DNA from: Shinella pollutisoli
Lineage (GTDB): Bacteria > Pseudomonadota > Alphaproteobacteria > Rhizobiales > Rhizobiaceae
Assembly (NCBI RefSeq): GCF_024609765.1
Contig: NZ_JANFDG010000011.1
Location: 62,001-126,000 of the forward strand
Length of the DNA stretch: 64,000 nt
Reading direction: 5' to 3'
The notes beneath the pieces were generated by a model. The model worked only from the letters and a program-made list of their open reading frames with translations, had not been told where the DNA came from and made no database searches. Shown here one piece after another: positions 44,505-52,697 of this stretch. The translations under genes were made by a program, and so were the position numbers. The stretch's first letter is position 1, and each line of letters starts with the position of its first letter.

Positions 44505-45551
44505 GTGAGCGAGAGCATCCTGGAGCTCGAAAGGGTCCGCCTGCAATACGGGCCGGTCGTGGCGGTCGACGACGTCACCGTCGCCGTCGGCAGGGGCGAG
44601 TTCGTGACGCTGCTCGGCCCGTCCGGCTCCGGCAAGACCTCGACGCTGCGCCTCGTCGGCGGCTTCGAGCATCCGACCGGCGGCGTGATCCGCATCGCCG
44701 GCCGTCCGGTGAACGGCCTGCCGGCGAACCGGCGCGACACCGCCACCATCTTCCAGAGCGGCGCGCTCTTCCCGCACAAGACCGTGGCGGAGAACATCGC
44801 CTACGGGCTGAGGATGCGCCGCGTGCCCGCCGCCGAGATCGCGCGGCGGGTCGCCGAGATGCTGGAGATCGTCGCCCTGCCCGGCTTCGAGCACCGCTAT
44901 CCGGCGGAGATGTCCGGCGGCCAGCGCCAGCGCGTGGCGCTCGCCCGATCGCTCGTCGTCCGGCCGTCGCTGCTCCTCTTCGACGAGCCGCTGTCGGCGC
45001 TCGACCTGGCGCTGAAGCTGCAATTGCGCGCCGAGATCAAGCGGCTGCACGCAGAGCTCGGCTTCTCCGCCGTCTTCGTCACGCACGACCAGGGCGAGGC
45101 GCTGTCGCTCTCCGACCGTGTCGCCGTCATGCAGAAGGGCCGCATCGAGCAGATCGACCGGCCCGACACGCTCTACAACCGGCCCGCCAGCGAATTCGTC
45201 TACACGTTCATGGGCGAGTCGAACCGGCTGGACGTCACCGTCGGCGGCGGCGCGATCCGCGACCTCCAGGGGCACCTCCTGCCGCTGACGCTCGAAGACG
45301 GCCTTGCCGAGGGCGCCTGGCGGCTCTACCTGCGGCCCTCGCGCCTCCATCTTTCCGAGCACGAGCCCGTCCGCTCCAACGCGCTGCGCTGCACGGTGTC
45401 CATGGTCGAGTTCCTCGGCGATCATTTCCGCTATCACCTCGCCTGCCACGGCCTGCGGCTGATGTGCGACGTGTCCGCAAAGCTCGGCCTCTCCGAGGGA
45501 AGCGACGTCATCGCCTCCTGGGACGGGGCGGACATGAGGGCCTATCGATGA
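44505..45551 (+). CDS. ABC transporter ATP-binding protein, PotA type
   Basis: A 348-residue ATPase with Walker A GPSGSGKTST, Q-loop FQSGALFPHKT, signature MSGGQRQRVALARS, Walker B LLLFDEPLSALD and VTHDQGEA, followed by a TOBE-type C-terminal domain. The Q-loop reads FQSGALFP rather than the usual FQDYALFP. The start is GTG 44505, supported by AAGGAG six bases before. Its stop overlaps the permease start (45548-45551). Confidence 0.92.
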   Translation: MSESILELERVRLQYGPVVAVDDVTVAVGRGEFVTLLGPSGSGKTSTLRLVGGFEHPTGGVIRIAGRPVNGLPANRRDTATIFQSGALFPHKTVAENIAYGLRMRRVPAAEIARRVAEMLEIVALPGFEHRYPAEMSGGQRQRVALARSLVVRPSLLLFDEPLSALDLALKLQLRAEIKRLHAELGFSAVFVTHDQGEALSLSDRVAVMQKGRIEQIDRPDTLYNRPASEFVYTFMGESNRLDVTVGGGAIRDLQGHLLPLTLEDGLAEGAWRLYLRPSRLHLSEHEPVRSNALRCTVSMVEFLGDHFRYHLACHGLRLMCDVSAKLGLSEGSDVIASWDGADMRAYR

Positions 45552-46417
45552 CGGACGCGCGCAGGAGGAGGACGGGAGAAGCCCTCGGCTTCTGGCTGCT
45601 GCTTGCGCCCTCGCTGCTGCTCCTCGTCCTCGTCTTCGCGAGGACCGTCGCCGGCGTCGTGCGGATGAGCTTCAACGGCTGGACGCCGCCGAGCTTCTAC
45701 GTCGAGGACGTCGTGCTCGACCACTATGTCCGGCTCGCGACGGACCCGCTGATCCGCGAGGCGGCCTTCAACACGGTGGTGCTGGCGTTCCAGGCGGCGC
45801 TCACCTCCGTCGTCCTCGCCTATGTGATGACGCTGATCGTCTGGCTGAGGCCGAAACGCTTCCGCCTCACGGTCATCGGCCTGATGCTCTGCCCGCTGCT
45901 CGCCTCGGAGATCTCGATCATCTTCGGCTGGTGGCTGGTGCTGCCGCGCAACGGGCTCCTCTCCTACATGCTCGTCGGCTCCGGGCTGGTCTCGGAGAAG
46001 ATCAACCTGCTCTACACCGAGTTCGCCGCCTTCCTCGGCCTCGTCTATGCCATCCTGCCCTATTCCTTCTTCATCCTGCTCTCCGTCATGGACCGGCAGG
46101 ACCGTCTGCTCATCGAGGCCTCCGCCGATCTCGGCGCCTCGCCGCTCTCGACCTTCCGCGAGGTCGTGCTGCCGCTCACCTGGCGCGGCGTGGTGCTCGC
46201 CTTCTCGCAGGCGCTGATCTGGGCCTTCGGCATCTACGCCACGCCCTCCGCGCTCGGCCCCGACACGCTGTGGACCATGGGCCAGCGCATCCAGGAAGAG
46301 ATGATAGGGCGCGCCAACTGGCCGCTCGCCTCGGCGATCGCCGTGGCGATGATCGCGGCCATCGCGCTGCTGCTCGTGGTGATGCGGACCGTGGAACCGA
46401 AGGAGCGGACGGCATGA
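45548..46417 (+). CDS. ABC transporter permease, PotB type
   Basis: A 289-residue six-helix inner membrane permease. The N-terminal WLLLAPSLLLLVLVFARTVA helix and the EAA loop LIEASADLGASPLSTFREVV are clear. It overlaps genes on both sides by four bases and pairs with the next permease. Confidence 0.92.
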   Translation: MTDARRRRTGEALGFWLLLAPSLLLLVLVFARTVAGVVRMSFNGWTPPSFYVEDVVLDHYVRLATDPLIREAAFNTVVLAFQAALTSVVLAYVMTLIVWLRPKRFRLTVIGLMLCPLLASEISIIFGWWLVLPRNGLLSYMLVGSGLVSEKINLLYTEFAAFLGLVYAILPYSFFILLSVMDRQDRLLIEASADLGASPLSTFREVVLPLTWRGVVLAFSQALIWAFGIYATPSALGPDTLWTMGQRIQEEMIGRANWPLASAIAVAMIAAIALLLVVMRTVEPKERTA

Positions 46418-47241
46418 GGCGGAGCGGCGACATTACCGCCCGCCTGCTCTGGGCGGCGGGGCTGCTGGTCCTCGGGGTCGTGTCGGTCTATGTGGCCCTG
46501 CCGGTGGCGATCGCCTTCGTGATGAGCTTCAGCGGCGGGCAGATCCTGCGCTTCCCGATCCAGTCCTGGTCGCTGCGCTGGTACGCGGATTTCTTCGGCA
46601 GCCCGCAATATGTCGACGCGCTCGTCAACACGCTCGTCATCGCGCTCGGGGCGACCGTCCTCTCCGTCGCCGCGGGGACCGCCTCGGCCTGGGCGATCAG
46701 CCGGCGGAAAAACCTCGCCACCGGGGCGCTGACGCTCCTCCACATGCTGCCGCTCTTCGTGCCCGGCGTCGTGCTCGGGCTCGGCATCGCCATCACCTTC
46801 GGCAATGTCCGCCTGTTCGGGATGGATCTCTACGGCACGCGCTTCATCGTCATGCTGGCGCACAGCCTGTGGGGCATGCCGCTCGTCATGATGCTGATGG
46901 AGACGACCTTCCGCTCGCTCGACCGCCAGGTGCTCGAGGCCTCGCGCGACCTCGGCGCCGGCCCCTTCACCACCTTCCGCGAGATCGTGCTGCCGGAGGT
47001 GCGCACCGCGATCCTGTCGAGCGCGCTCTTCAGCTTCGTCGTCTCCGTCAACGAGTTCTACATGGCGCTGTTCCTGACGACGCGGGACACGCAGACGCTG
47101 CCCGTGCTGATGTGGCTCAGCCTGCGCTCGGCCGGCAGCCCGCGGCTCGCCGTCGCGGCCGTCGTGCTGATGACCATCGTGCTCGTCTCGCTCGTCCTGC
47201 TGGCGAGCGGCCTGCGCCGGAAGGAGAGGGTCCGGGGATGA
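46414..47241 (+). CDS. ABC transporter permease, PotC type
   Basis: A 275-residue permease with six predicted helices, including VYVALPVAIAFVMSFSGGQI near the start, and the EAA loop VLEASRDLGAGPFTTFREIV. It is the last gene of the second polyamine-type operon. No terminator is evident; the AraC gene promoter lies just downstream. Confidence 0.92.
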   Translation: MRRSGDITARLLWAAGLLVLGVVSVYVALPVAIAFVMSFSGGQILRFPIQSWSLRWYADFFGSPQYVDALVNTLVIALGATVLSVAAGTASAWAISRRKNLATGALTLLHMLPLFVPGVVLGLGIAITFGNVRLFGMDLYGTRFIVMLAHSLWGMPLVMMLMETTFRSLDRQVLEASRDLGAGPFTTFREIVLPEVRTAILSSALFSFVVSVNEFYMALFLTTRDTQTLPVLMWLSLRSAGSPRLAVAAVVLMTIVLVSLVLLASGLRRKERVRG

Positions 47242-47257
47242 CGGGACGGCTTGCCGA

Positions 47258-47286
47258 TTGACAGGTCAGGATGGCCTACCTATCGT
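47258..47286 (+). promoter_or_regulatory. Sigma70-like promoter of the AraC gene
   Basis: A perfect TTGACA (47258-47263) and TATCGT (47281-47286) are separated by 17 bases. Predicted transcription start is near 47293. Confidence 0.5.
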
Positions 47287-47433
47287 GCTCGCGCTGGATA
47301 GGCTGGGCGTGTCCGCTCATCGCAAGTGCCCGGTTCGCATGCGTTATCCGTGGCGGCGGCCCATTCCCGTCCCGTCGAAACCTTGACCGGGGTCCGGCGA
47401 CCGGATCCCGATCGGCATGGAGTTGCAAGCGAG

Positions 47434-48393
47434 GTGGAACAGGCAGATCTTTCGACGGAAGCCAGCGCCGACGTGCACCATCAGGCGACGCTGCTGCGGG
47501 CCTGGGACCAGAAGTACACGCAACTGCGGTCCGGCGGCTTCACGGGATCGGTCAGCACCCTGCGCAACGGCGGGGTGAAGCTGTTCCGCGAACAGATGAA
47601 CCGCGCGGTCTTCCAGATGGGCGCGCTGCCCGCCACGAAGCTCGGCTTCGGCCTGCCGGTGCGCGCCGCCGGGCGCAGCTACATCTGCGGCGAGGAGGGA
47701 AACGGGCACAGCCTGCTGGTGTTCTCCGGCCGCTCGGGCTTCGAGTTCCTCTCGCCCGACGATTTCGAGTTCTACGGCATCGAGATCGACACCTCGGCAT
47801 CGGCGTCCGACGATCCGGTGTTCCTCGCCATGGTGCGGACGCTGGAGGACGTGATCACCTCGTCGAGCCGGGCGATCCGGCTGGACGCGGCGCGGCTCGG
47901 CAAGCTCGGCCGCCTGCTGGGCGCGACGCTCAGCGAGGAGGGGATCGGCGACCGGCTGCAGACCTGGCCGGATCACGCGGCGGCCTTCAACCGCGGCCTC
48001 GTCGGCTGGATCCTCGACATGCTGCAGGCGGCCCCGCCCGAATCCGACAACCCGCCGATGCGCCACTGGGACACGATCACGGCGGTCCGCCAGCTGGTCT
48101 CCCAGTCGTCCTCCTGCCCCTCCTCGGTGGCCGAGCTGACGGTCGAGCTCGGCGTGTCGCGCCGCACGCTGCAGAACGCCTGCCAGGAGATCGTCGGCCT
48201 GAGCCCCGTGCAATACCTGCGGGCGCTGCGCCTCAGCGAGGCGCGCCGCATGATGGAGCAGTCGCGCTCGGTGACCGAGGTCGCAACGCAGTTCGGCTTC
48301 TGGCACCTCAGCTACTTCGCCCGCGACTATCACGCCATGTTCGGCGAATTGCCCTCCAAGACGCTGGAGCGGGTCAGGACCTGCCAGGCCTGA
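47434..48393 (+). CDS. AraC-family transcriptional regulator, EutR-like
   Basis: A 319-residue regulator with a C-terminal double helix-turn-helix (about residues 220-315: LTVELGVSRRTLQNACQEIV, then VTEVATQFGFWHLSYFARDY). The N-terminal domain (about 20-200) resembles that of EutR and related regulators rather than the classical AraC cupin. EutR senses ethanolamine with cobalamin, and this gene ends four bases from the terminus of an operon for a B12-dependent dehydratase, so a matching role is tempting. The start is uncertain: GTG 47434 is the best fit, but in-frame GTG codons exist at 47326 and about 47350. Confidence 0.75.
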   Translation: MEQADLSTEASADVHHQATLLRAWDQKYTQLRSGGFTGSVSTLRNGGVKLFREQMNRAVFQMGALPATKLGFGLPVRAAGRSYICGEEGNGHSLLVFSGRSGFEFLSPDDFEFYGIEIDTSASASDDPVFLAMVRTLEDVITSSSRAIRLDAARLGKLGRLLGATLSEEGIGDRLQTWPDHAAAFNRGLVGWILDMLQAAPPESDNPPMRHWDTITAVRQLVSQSSSCPSSVAELTVELGVSRRTLQNACQEIVGLSPVQYLRALRLSEARRMMEQSRSVTEVATQFGFWHLSYFARDYHAMFGELPSKTLERVRTCQA

Positions 48394-48396
48394 GGT

Positions 48397-49155
48397 TCAG
48401 AGGCATTCGCCGCCGTCGATCACCAGCGCATGGCCGGTCATGAAGCGCGAGGCGTCGGAGGCGAGGTAGAGGATCGCCTCGGCGATCTCGTCGACCGAGG
48501 CGAAGCGGCCCATCGGGATCGCGCCGGCGATGTAGTCCTCCAGCCTGTCGCGCCCGCCCATCTGCCGCTCGAAGCCCGCGTTGAAGGGCGTGTCGACGAA
48601 GCCGGGGCAGAGCGCGTTCACCCGGATGTTGTCGCGGGCGTAGTCCTTGGCCATCTGCCGCACCATGGCGACGGCGGCATGCTTGGTCGTCGCATAGGCG
48701 ATCATCTCCGCGTCGTACTGCACGCCGGAATTGGAGGCGGTGACGATGATCGAGCCGCCGCCCTGCGCGCGCATCTGCCCGACCACGGCGCGCGCCGCGA
48801 CGAAATGCGAGCGCACGTTCAGCACCCAGGAGGCGTCCATCTCATCGGGCGTCACCTGCTCCAGCCTCCCCTCGATCTGGATGCCGGCATGGGAATGCAG
48901 GACGTCGAGCCGGCCGTGCCGGGAGATCGTGCCCGCGAGCGCCGCCTCGACGGCGGGGGTGTCGGTCATGTCGAGCGCCAGCGCCTCGGCGCGGCCGCCC
49001 GCCGCGGCGATCTCGGCGGCCACCCTTTCGGCCGCCGCACCGTCGCGGTCGCTCACCGTCACCTGCGCGCCCTCCACCGCCATGGCGATCGCGCCGGCCC
49101 GGCCGATGCCGGAGCCCCCGCCGGTGACGAAGGCGATCCTGTCCCGAAGCCGCAT
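48397..49155 (-). CDS. Short-chain dehydrogenase/reductase
   Basis: A 252-residue classical SDR. Nucleotide motif FVTGGGSGIGRAGAIA is at about residue 9, the NNAG-equivalent reads HSHAGI, and catalytic Tyr-x3-Lys appears as YATTKHA with the Ser in ASNSG. The altered HSHAG and ASNSG are unusual but seen in the family. It is the last gene of the dehydratase operon, 13 bases after the small subunit. It may oxidise a hydroxyl of the substrate or reduce the aldehyde product. Confidence 0.88.
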   Translation of the reverse strand: MRLRDRIAFVTGGGSGIGRAGAIAMAVEGAQVTVSDRDGAAAERVAAEIAAAGGRAEALALDMTDTPAVEAALAGTISRHGRLDVLHSHAGIQIEGRLEQVTPDEMDASWVLNVRSHFVAARAVVGQMRAQGGGSIIVTASNSGVQYDAEMIAYATTKHAAVAMVRQMAKDYARDNIRVNALCPGFVDTPFNAGFERQMGGRDRLEDYIAGAIPMGRFASVDEIAEAILYLASDASRFMTGHALVIDGGECL

Positions 49156-49168
49156 ATACCGTTCCTCC

Positions 49169-49588
49169 TCAGTCCGACACGAGGCCGCGCCGGTGATAGA
49201 ATTCCGCCGCCGTCTCGATGAAACGCGCGATCTCCTCGGCGCCGTAGTCGCGCCGGAACAGCTCTGCCCGCTCCATGAGCGCCCGGCGGTCGCGCACGCG
49301 GCCCGGCCGCAGCATGTCGTAGGTCTCCATGATCAGGTCCTGCGGCACGGCGACGAGCTCGGCCCCGCGCTCGAAATTCTCCGCCAGCGTCGGGCGCCCG
49401 GCGGCCCGCGCGATCGCCGCCTGCGCCGCCAGCGCCTCGGCGGTGATGCGCAGGTCCTCGACCGTGACGTCGCCGGCGAGCACCGCCTCCATCGTCAGGT
49501 CGTCCAGCGCCTTGCCGCGGCCGCCGCGGATGCGGTCCGGCGCGGTCTCGGCGAGCGGATAGTCGGCAAGGGTGGGCTTTTCCGCCAT
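49169..49588 (-). CDS. Diol/glycerol dehydratase small (gamma) subunit
   Basis: A 139-residue protein matching the small subunit of coenzyme B12-dependent glycerol/diol dehydratases (DhaB3/PduE type). The start TLADYPLAETAPDRIRGGRG and the following LDDLTMEAVLAGDVTVEDLR are the family pattern, and the region ENFERGAELVAVPQDLIMET is also conserved. It has the short N-terminus of glycerol dehydratase, without the extension that targets PduE to microcompartments. Its ATG lies one base from the stop of the fused large/medium subunit gene. Together they form the dehydratase holoenzyme. Confidence 0.9.
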   Translation of the reverse strand: MAEKPTLADYPLAETAPDRIRGGRGKALDDLTMEAVLAGDVTVEDLRITAEALAAQAAIARAAGRPTLAENFERGAELVAVPQDLIMETYDMLRPGRVRDRRALMERAELFRRDYGAEEIARFIETAAEFYHRRGLVSD

Positions 49589-49589
49589 C

Positions 49590-51872
49590 TCAGGCCTTCT
49601 CCTTCTGCCCGAGGAACAGGATCTCGATCTCCTCGGGCGCACGATCGGGGACCGTGAGGCCCGTCTCGATGGCGTGGATCAGCGCCACCTGCGCGTGGTA
49701 GCGCGCGCCGAGCGCCTGGCCCTCGGTCGGCACCACCACCGGCTCGGGCGGCACGCCGCGCGCGAAGGAGGCGGCGTTGCGGCCGAGCTGCTCGTAATGG
49801 GCGAGCGTCGTGATCGGCGCGTTGGAGAAGAGCTCGAGATTGTTGTGGGGCATGCGGCCGCGGGCGTGGATCACCGCCGTGCCCTTGGCCTGGATGCCGA
49901 TGCCGTAGCCGGAGCCCGCCATCTGCGCGGCCGTCAGCCCGAGGAAGGACGTATCGGCCGTGTGGTGCATCCTGAGGATGCGCGGACGCGCGCCGCCGTC
50001 CTCGACGCCCCTGATGAGCGCGCGCAGCACGTCGGAGAGGTTGAGGCCGCCCGTCGTCTGGAAGAGCTGCAGGCCGAAGGCCGGGCTGATGCCGATCACC
50101 ACGTCGAGCGGGTCGGTCCCCTCCCCGGCGTCGCCCTTCGCCTCGTAGGTGATGCGCCGCGCCTCGGCCCGGCGGTGCATGGCCTGGGCCGCGAGCACCT
50201 CGCTCTGGCCGATCGTGTCGCGGATATCGCAGATCTCCTCGCGCCGCTCGTCCGAAAGCCGGTAGCCGCTGCCCGGGCCGGCATAGTCGTTCGGATCGTT
50301 GACGGCGCTGAGGATGCGGCCGCGGCGGACGATGGCCGAGGTCTGGAGATAGTCGCCCGAGACGCGCAGCTTGACGAGGCGCAGGAGGTTCTCCGCCTCC
50401 GGCGAAAAGCCCCGCCTGTGCAGCGCCCGGATGACGTCCAGCACGTCGATGCCGCGCGTCTGGATCGCCTCGCTGATCCTCGCCGTCTCGCCGGGCGAGA
50501 AGGTCGTGGTCTCGCGCGAGCCCGAGGCGACGACGACGCTCGCCTTCATCTGAGGCGTCGGCCGGGCGAGGTCGAGTTCCTCCAGCACGGCGGAGATCGC
50601 CTCGACGGCACGGATGCGCAGATCGAGCGCCTTCGTCTCCGGCAGCGGCGTCAGCCCGCCGTCGGCCTCGAAATCGCGCTGCAAGACGAGGAAGTCCTCC
50701 ATCTCCTCGCCGTTGAAGAGCGAGGGGTTGAAGGAGTTGTCGTATTTCAGGATCGAGCCGAAGCCGGAGCAGATGAGGTCGGAGCCGGCGATCAGATAGG
50801 GCAGGATCTTGGCGCCGACGCGGATCTCGGATTCGGTCGGGCGCGCGTCGTTGCCGCTCGCGCATTCGAGGTCGAGCCAGACGGCGAGCAGGTTCTCGGC
50901 CATGATCTCGCGCATACCGCCGGAAATGCTGGCGGTGACGGGCGCGCCGTCGATGCCGCCGTTCTGCGTGCCCTGCACGCCCATGCCGCGCTGCAGGCAG
51001 AGGCAGCGCGCCTCGAGATAGAGCAGCGACTTCGCCTCGTGATAGCCCATCAGCAGCTCCGCCCCGCCGCCCGAGGTGCAGCGCGCCTTGATGCCGCGCG
51101 AGGCATAGGCCGCGACCAGGAAGGCTTTGGACCAGGGCGTGTCGTCGCCGTCGACGAAGGTGCGCTCCGTGCCGTAGACGGAGACGGTCTCGGCATAGGA
51201 GGTGAAGCCGGCCATGCCGATCTTCAGCTCCTCCGCCTCCTCCGACGAGCACTGGAACAGCGTGCCCCAGTCGCCCACCGCCGAGCCGACGAGGCAGGCG
51301 ACGGCATTGGACCAGGCGTTGCGCGCGACCCGCATCGTCGTCTCCAGCTCGTCGAAGCCGAAGCCGACAGCCACGGCGGCATCCGCCGCAAGCTGCAACG
51401 GATCGTCCTTGGCATTGGTGACGTGCGCCTGGTTGCCCGGCGTCTTGCGCGGCCGCATCTTGGCATAGGCGAAGGCGATCTCCAGCGCGTTCAGCCGCGA
51501 GACCACGTCGGCGAGCTTGGCCGGCGTCATGCCGTGGGCGAGCCGCACCAGCGTCTCGCGCGGCACATGCATGTCGACGAGCATGCGCGCCACCTCGCCC
51601 GAATCCATCGCCATCGCCTCCGCGGCGACATCGGGGTCGAGATGGTATTCGGCGATGAAGGCGTCGATCAGGTCGAAGTCATGCGCCGGCACGCCGTCCA
51701 TGCTGACGACGCGGCCGGCCTCCGTCGCCAGCCCCGGCCGCGGATCGGCGGGGCTCGAGAAGGCAGCGAAACCGTTGGCGGGGTCCTCGCGCGCGAAGCG
51801 GTCGAGCCGGAGCGGGCGGTCGTCCCAGTCCGAGTAGCGGCGCCAGCGATTGGCCTGCGGGATCTGTTCCAT
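49590..51872 (-). CDS. B12-dependent diol/glycerol dehydratase, fused large and medium subunits
   Basis: A 760-residue fusion. Residues 1-560 form the alpha (TIM barrel) subunit and about 585-755 the beta subunit that binds adenosylcobalamin (LDVVIGISPAFGLQLFQTTG onward); in classical enzymes these are separate chains of about 555 and 195-225. All active-site residues known in the Klebsiella oxytoca enzyme align with a constant shift of seven: Gln148, His150, Glu177, Glu228, Gln303, Asp342 and Ser369. It should convert a 1,2-diol to an aldehyde plus water by radical rearrangement. No reactivase genes follow. The true substrate may be glycerol, propanediol or a substituted diol. Confidence 0.92.
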   Translation of the reverse strand: MEQIPQANRWRRYSDWDDRPLRLDRFAREDPANGFAAFSSPADPRPGLATEAGRVVSMDGVPAHDFDLIDAFIAEYHLDPDVAAEAMAMDSGEVARMLVDMHVPRETLVRLAHGMTPAKLADVVSRLNALEIAFAYAKMRPRKTPGNQAHVTNAKDDPLQLAADAAVAVGFGFDELETTMRVARNAWSNAVACLVGSAVGDWGTLFQCSSEEAEELKIGMAGFTSYAETVSVYGTERTFVDGDDTPWSKAFLVAAYASRGIKARCTSGGGAELLMGYHEAKSLLYLEARCLCLQRGMGVQGTQNGGIDGAPVTASISGGMREIMAENLLAVWLDLECASGNDARPTESEIRVGAKILPYLIAGSDLICSGFGSILKYDNSFNPSLFNGEEMEDFLVLQRDFEADGGLTPLPETKALDLRIRAVEAISAVLEELDLARPTPQMKASVVVASGSRETTTFSPGETARISEAIQTRGIDVLDVIRALHRRGFSPEAENLLRLVKLRVSGDYLQTSAIVRRGRILSAVNDPNDYAGPGSGYRLSDERREEICDIRDTIGQSEVLAAQAMHRRAEARRITYEAKGDAGEGTDPLDVVIGISPAFGLQLFQTTGGLNLSDVLRALIRGVEDGGARPRILRMHHTADTSFLGLTAAQMAGSGYGIGIQAKGTAVIHARGRMPHNNLELFSNAPITTLAHYEQLGRNAASFARGVPPEPVVVPTEGQALGARYHAQVALIHAIETGLTVPDRAPEEIEILFLGQKEKA

Positions 51873-51895
51873 GGCGCATCCTCCCTGGGCCGCCG

Positions 51896-52669
51896 TCAGG
51901 CCATCGCGTCGAGCGATTCCGGCACGACTTGGCCGCCGTCGACGACGATCTGCTGGGCGGTGATGTAGCCCGCCTCGTCGGAGGCGAGGAACAGCACCGC
52001 GTTGGCGATGTCGTCAACCGTGCCGAGCCGGCCGAGCGGCACCGAGGCCTCCATCGCCGCGAGGTATTCCGGGCCGTTGCCCTCGAAGCCCTCGGTGATG
52101 ATGTTGCCGGGCAGGACGGCGTTGATCGTCACCTGGTCCTTGGCGAGCTCCATCGCCGCCGAGCGCATGAAGCCGAGCTGGGCGGCCTTCGAGGCGCCGT
52201 AATGGGTCCAGCCGCGATAGCCGGTGATCGGCCCGGTGATCGAGGAGGTGAGGATCACCCGCCCGCCGCCGGCGCGGCGGAAATGCGGCTGCGCGGCCTT
52301 CACCGCCAGGAAGGAGGAGCGCAGGTTCACCGCCATCACGTTGTCCCATTCGGCGGGGTCCATCGCCTCCATGGTCGTCTGCGGGTAGATGCCGGCATTG
52401 GCGCAGAGGATCGAGAGGCCGCCCTGCGCCTCCGCCGCCTCGTCCACCATGGCGCGGACCTGGTCCCAGTCGGCGACGTCGCAGGTCGCCGTGCGCACCG
52501 TGCCGCCGGCCGCGGCGATCTCCGCGCGCGCCTCCTCAAGTGCGGCGCCGCCGCGCGCGACCAGCGTGACCTTTGCCCCTTGTGCGGCGAGCGTGCGGGC
52601 GATGCCGCGTCCGATCCCCTTCGACGCGCCGGTGACGATGGCGCTGCGGCCGGTGAGCCTGGTGAGCAT
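51896..52669 (-). CDS. Short-chain dehydrogenase/reductase
   Basis: A 257-residue classical SDR. Cofactor motif IVTGASKGIGRGIARTLA starts at about residue 10, CANAGIY replaces NNAG, the catalytic Ser is in TSSITGP and the Tyr-x3-Lys in HYGASKA. The C-terminal ASDEAGYITAQQIVVDGG is standard. It lies 23 bases before the dehydratase gene and after the iron alcohol dehydrogenase gene, so it probably works on the same substrate series. Confidence 0.9.
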   Translation of the reverse strand: MLTRLTGRSAIVTGASKGIGRGIARTLAAQGAKVTLVARGGAALEEARAEIAAAGGTVRTATCDVADWDQVRAMVDEAAEAQGGLSILCANAGIYPQTTMEAMDPAEWDNVMAVNLRSSFLAVKAAQPHFRRAGGGRVILTSSITGPITGYRGWTHYGASKAAQLGFMRSAAMELAKDQVTINAVLPGNIITEGFEGNGPEYLAAMEASVPLGRLGTVDDIANAVLFLASDEAGYITAQQIVVDGGQVVPESLDAMA

Positions 52670-52697
52670 GGCAGTCCCTCCCTTGTTTCGAAACGGA

